Shown here: in pieces, positions 12,750 to 13,046 of the stretch
Numbering within the stretch: position 1 is the stretch's first letter
How the letters are laid out: every line of letters starts with the position of its first letter
Assembly (NCBI GenBank): GCA_049889915.1
Contig: JBMHCM010000104.1
Location: 1-13,046 of the forward strand
From: UBA8337 sp049889915
GTDB taxonomy: Bacteria; Pseudomonadota; Alphaproteobacteria; RS24
DNA length: 13,046 bases
Direction: 5' to 3'
The notes under the pieces: generated by a model
Databases searched by the model: none
Seen by the model: the letters and a program-made list of their open reading frames with translations, nothing else
Told to the model about the DNA's origin: nothing
Translations under genes and position numbers: made by a program

Positions 12750-12760
12750 CACACGGTGTG
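12750..12760. promoter_or_regulatory. Palindrome CACACGGTGTG
   Basis: A perfect 5+1+5 dyad lies 13 bases past the stop of the right-edge gene. It is G/C-rich within AT-rich surroundings and could be a protein-binding site or the base of a weak hairpin. Confidence 0.3.
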
Positions 12761-12773
12761 CGACAATACCTTT

Positions 12774-13046
12774 CTAAAATGAATGCTCAATGGTCATTGA
12801 TTTTTCTTTCAACATTGAAGAGTACATAAAAAGGCCTCCATAATTTGAAAACATTGATACATAACTAAAATTTTGATTATCGAGCTTGGGATCATTATCG
12901 AATAAATCTTCAACAAATATTCCATCTGGCAAATTCGATAAGCTCTCCAATTCTACTCTCTTTTCTGAATACTCTACGCTCGAACTTGAATATAATCTGA
13001 ACACTAGAAATGGATCAGTTGGCATATCATAAATTTCATCAAAACT
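12774..13046 (-). CDS. Unrecognised protein, C-terminal end (partial, AT-rich)
   Basis: The minus-strand frame is open from the window edge to TAG at 12776-12774, giving 90 residues that begin SFDEIYDMPTDPFLVFRLYS. A Met at 13025 exists, but the frame continues beyond it to the edge, so this is more likely the tail of a longer gene. Visible features are many acidic residues (VEDLFDNDPKLDNQ) and a hydrophobic, Tyr/Met-rich patch (YVSMFSNYGGLFMYSSML). There is no domain I recognise. GC is about 33% in one counted 60-base row, far below the neighbouring operon, which suggests acquired DNA. Confidence 0.5.
   Translation of the reverse strand, partial: SFDEIYDMPTDPFLVFRLYSSSSVEYSEKRVELESLSNLPDGIFVEDLFDNDPKLDNQNFSYVSMFSNYGGLFMYSSMLKEKSMTIEHSF

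Larger units (their letters stand above)
12551..12773. promoter_or_regulatory. AT-rich spacer upstream of the GST-led gene run
   Basis: No gene is visible in these 223 bases. The spacer separates the AT-rich partial gene from the GST-like gene, both on the minus strand, so it should hold the terminator of the first and the promoter of the second. It contains three inverted repeats and a TGTGTAA pair, listed separately. I see no minus-strand -35/-10 pair with good spacing; TTGATA (minus strand, just downstream of the ACTACCT dyad) is a possible -35 without a well-placed -10. Confidence 0.5.

Noticed and set aside
12787..12805. TCAATG-GT-CATTGA followed by TTTTT, resembling a plus-strand terminator
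   Set aside because: The loop is only two bases, the stem is AT-rich, it lies inside the minus-strand partial coding region and no plus-strand gene precedes it.
1..13046. CRISPR array, tRNA, rRNA, integrase or transposase
   Set aside because: No regularly spaced repeat array, no cloverleaf-like segment and no recombinase motif was found on either strand by reading.

Overview
The window looks like part of an alphaproteobacterial chromosome. Evidence: the run panB - yfgM-like - bamB - der on one strand, a YciK-type SDR tail at the left edge, a small CxxC...CxxC protein of a type I associate with alphaproteobacteria, and a moderately GC-rich backbone (57% in one hand-counted 60-base row inside der). 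No rRNA, tRNA, transposase, integrase or CRISPR array was seen. Every gene except the SDR tail at the left edge is on the minus strand.

Left region (1-1741). The end of a plus-strand SDR gene converges on a two-gene minus-strand cassette. It holds a 383-residue DGQHR-domain protein (DndB-like/ParB-like fold family) and a 55-residue helix-turn-helix protein whose start overlaps the DGQHR stop by 8 bases. The cassette and its 250-base upstream region are clearly AT-richer than the rest (37% and 43% GC in two counted rows). Near-perfect 10-base inverted repeats lie at its two ends. It looks like an acquired insertion and is the best candidate here for an undescribed system, although its function cannot be read from sequence alone.

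Core region (1742-6420). A small zinc-ribbon-like protein is followed (upstream, minus strand) by der (ribosome-assembly GTPase), bamB (outer-membrane beta-barrel assembly lipoprotein), a membrane-anchored YfgM-type TPR protein and panB (ketopantoate hydroxymethyltransferase). Intergenic gaps within panB-der are 8-22 bases, so this is probably one operon.

Accessory/metabolic region (6508-12550). Twelve co-directional genes are packed with many 1-20 base overlaps. In transcription order they are: GST-like protein, a small membrane protein interrupted by an in-frame TAA, DUF3147 membrane protein, YtoQ, PpnP nucleoside phosphorylase, MOSC protein, PTP-like protein, PAT-type acetyltransferase, DM13 protein, DUF2306 membrane protein, SMR transporter and a motif-degraded SDR. 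The theme is detoxification, small-molecule repair and export; that reading is inference from family names.

Right edge (12551-13046). A 223-base AT-rich spacer holds three inverted repeats and a helically phased TGTGTAA pair. Beyond it, the C-terminal 90 residues of an unrecognised AT-rich gene run off the window, possibly the edge of another acquired segment.
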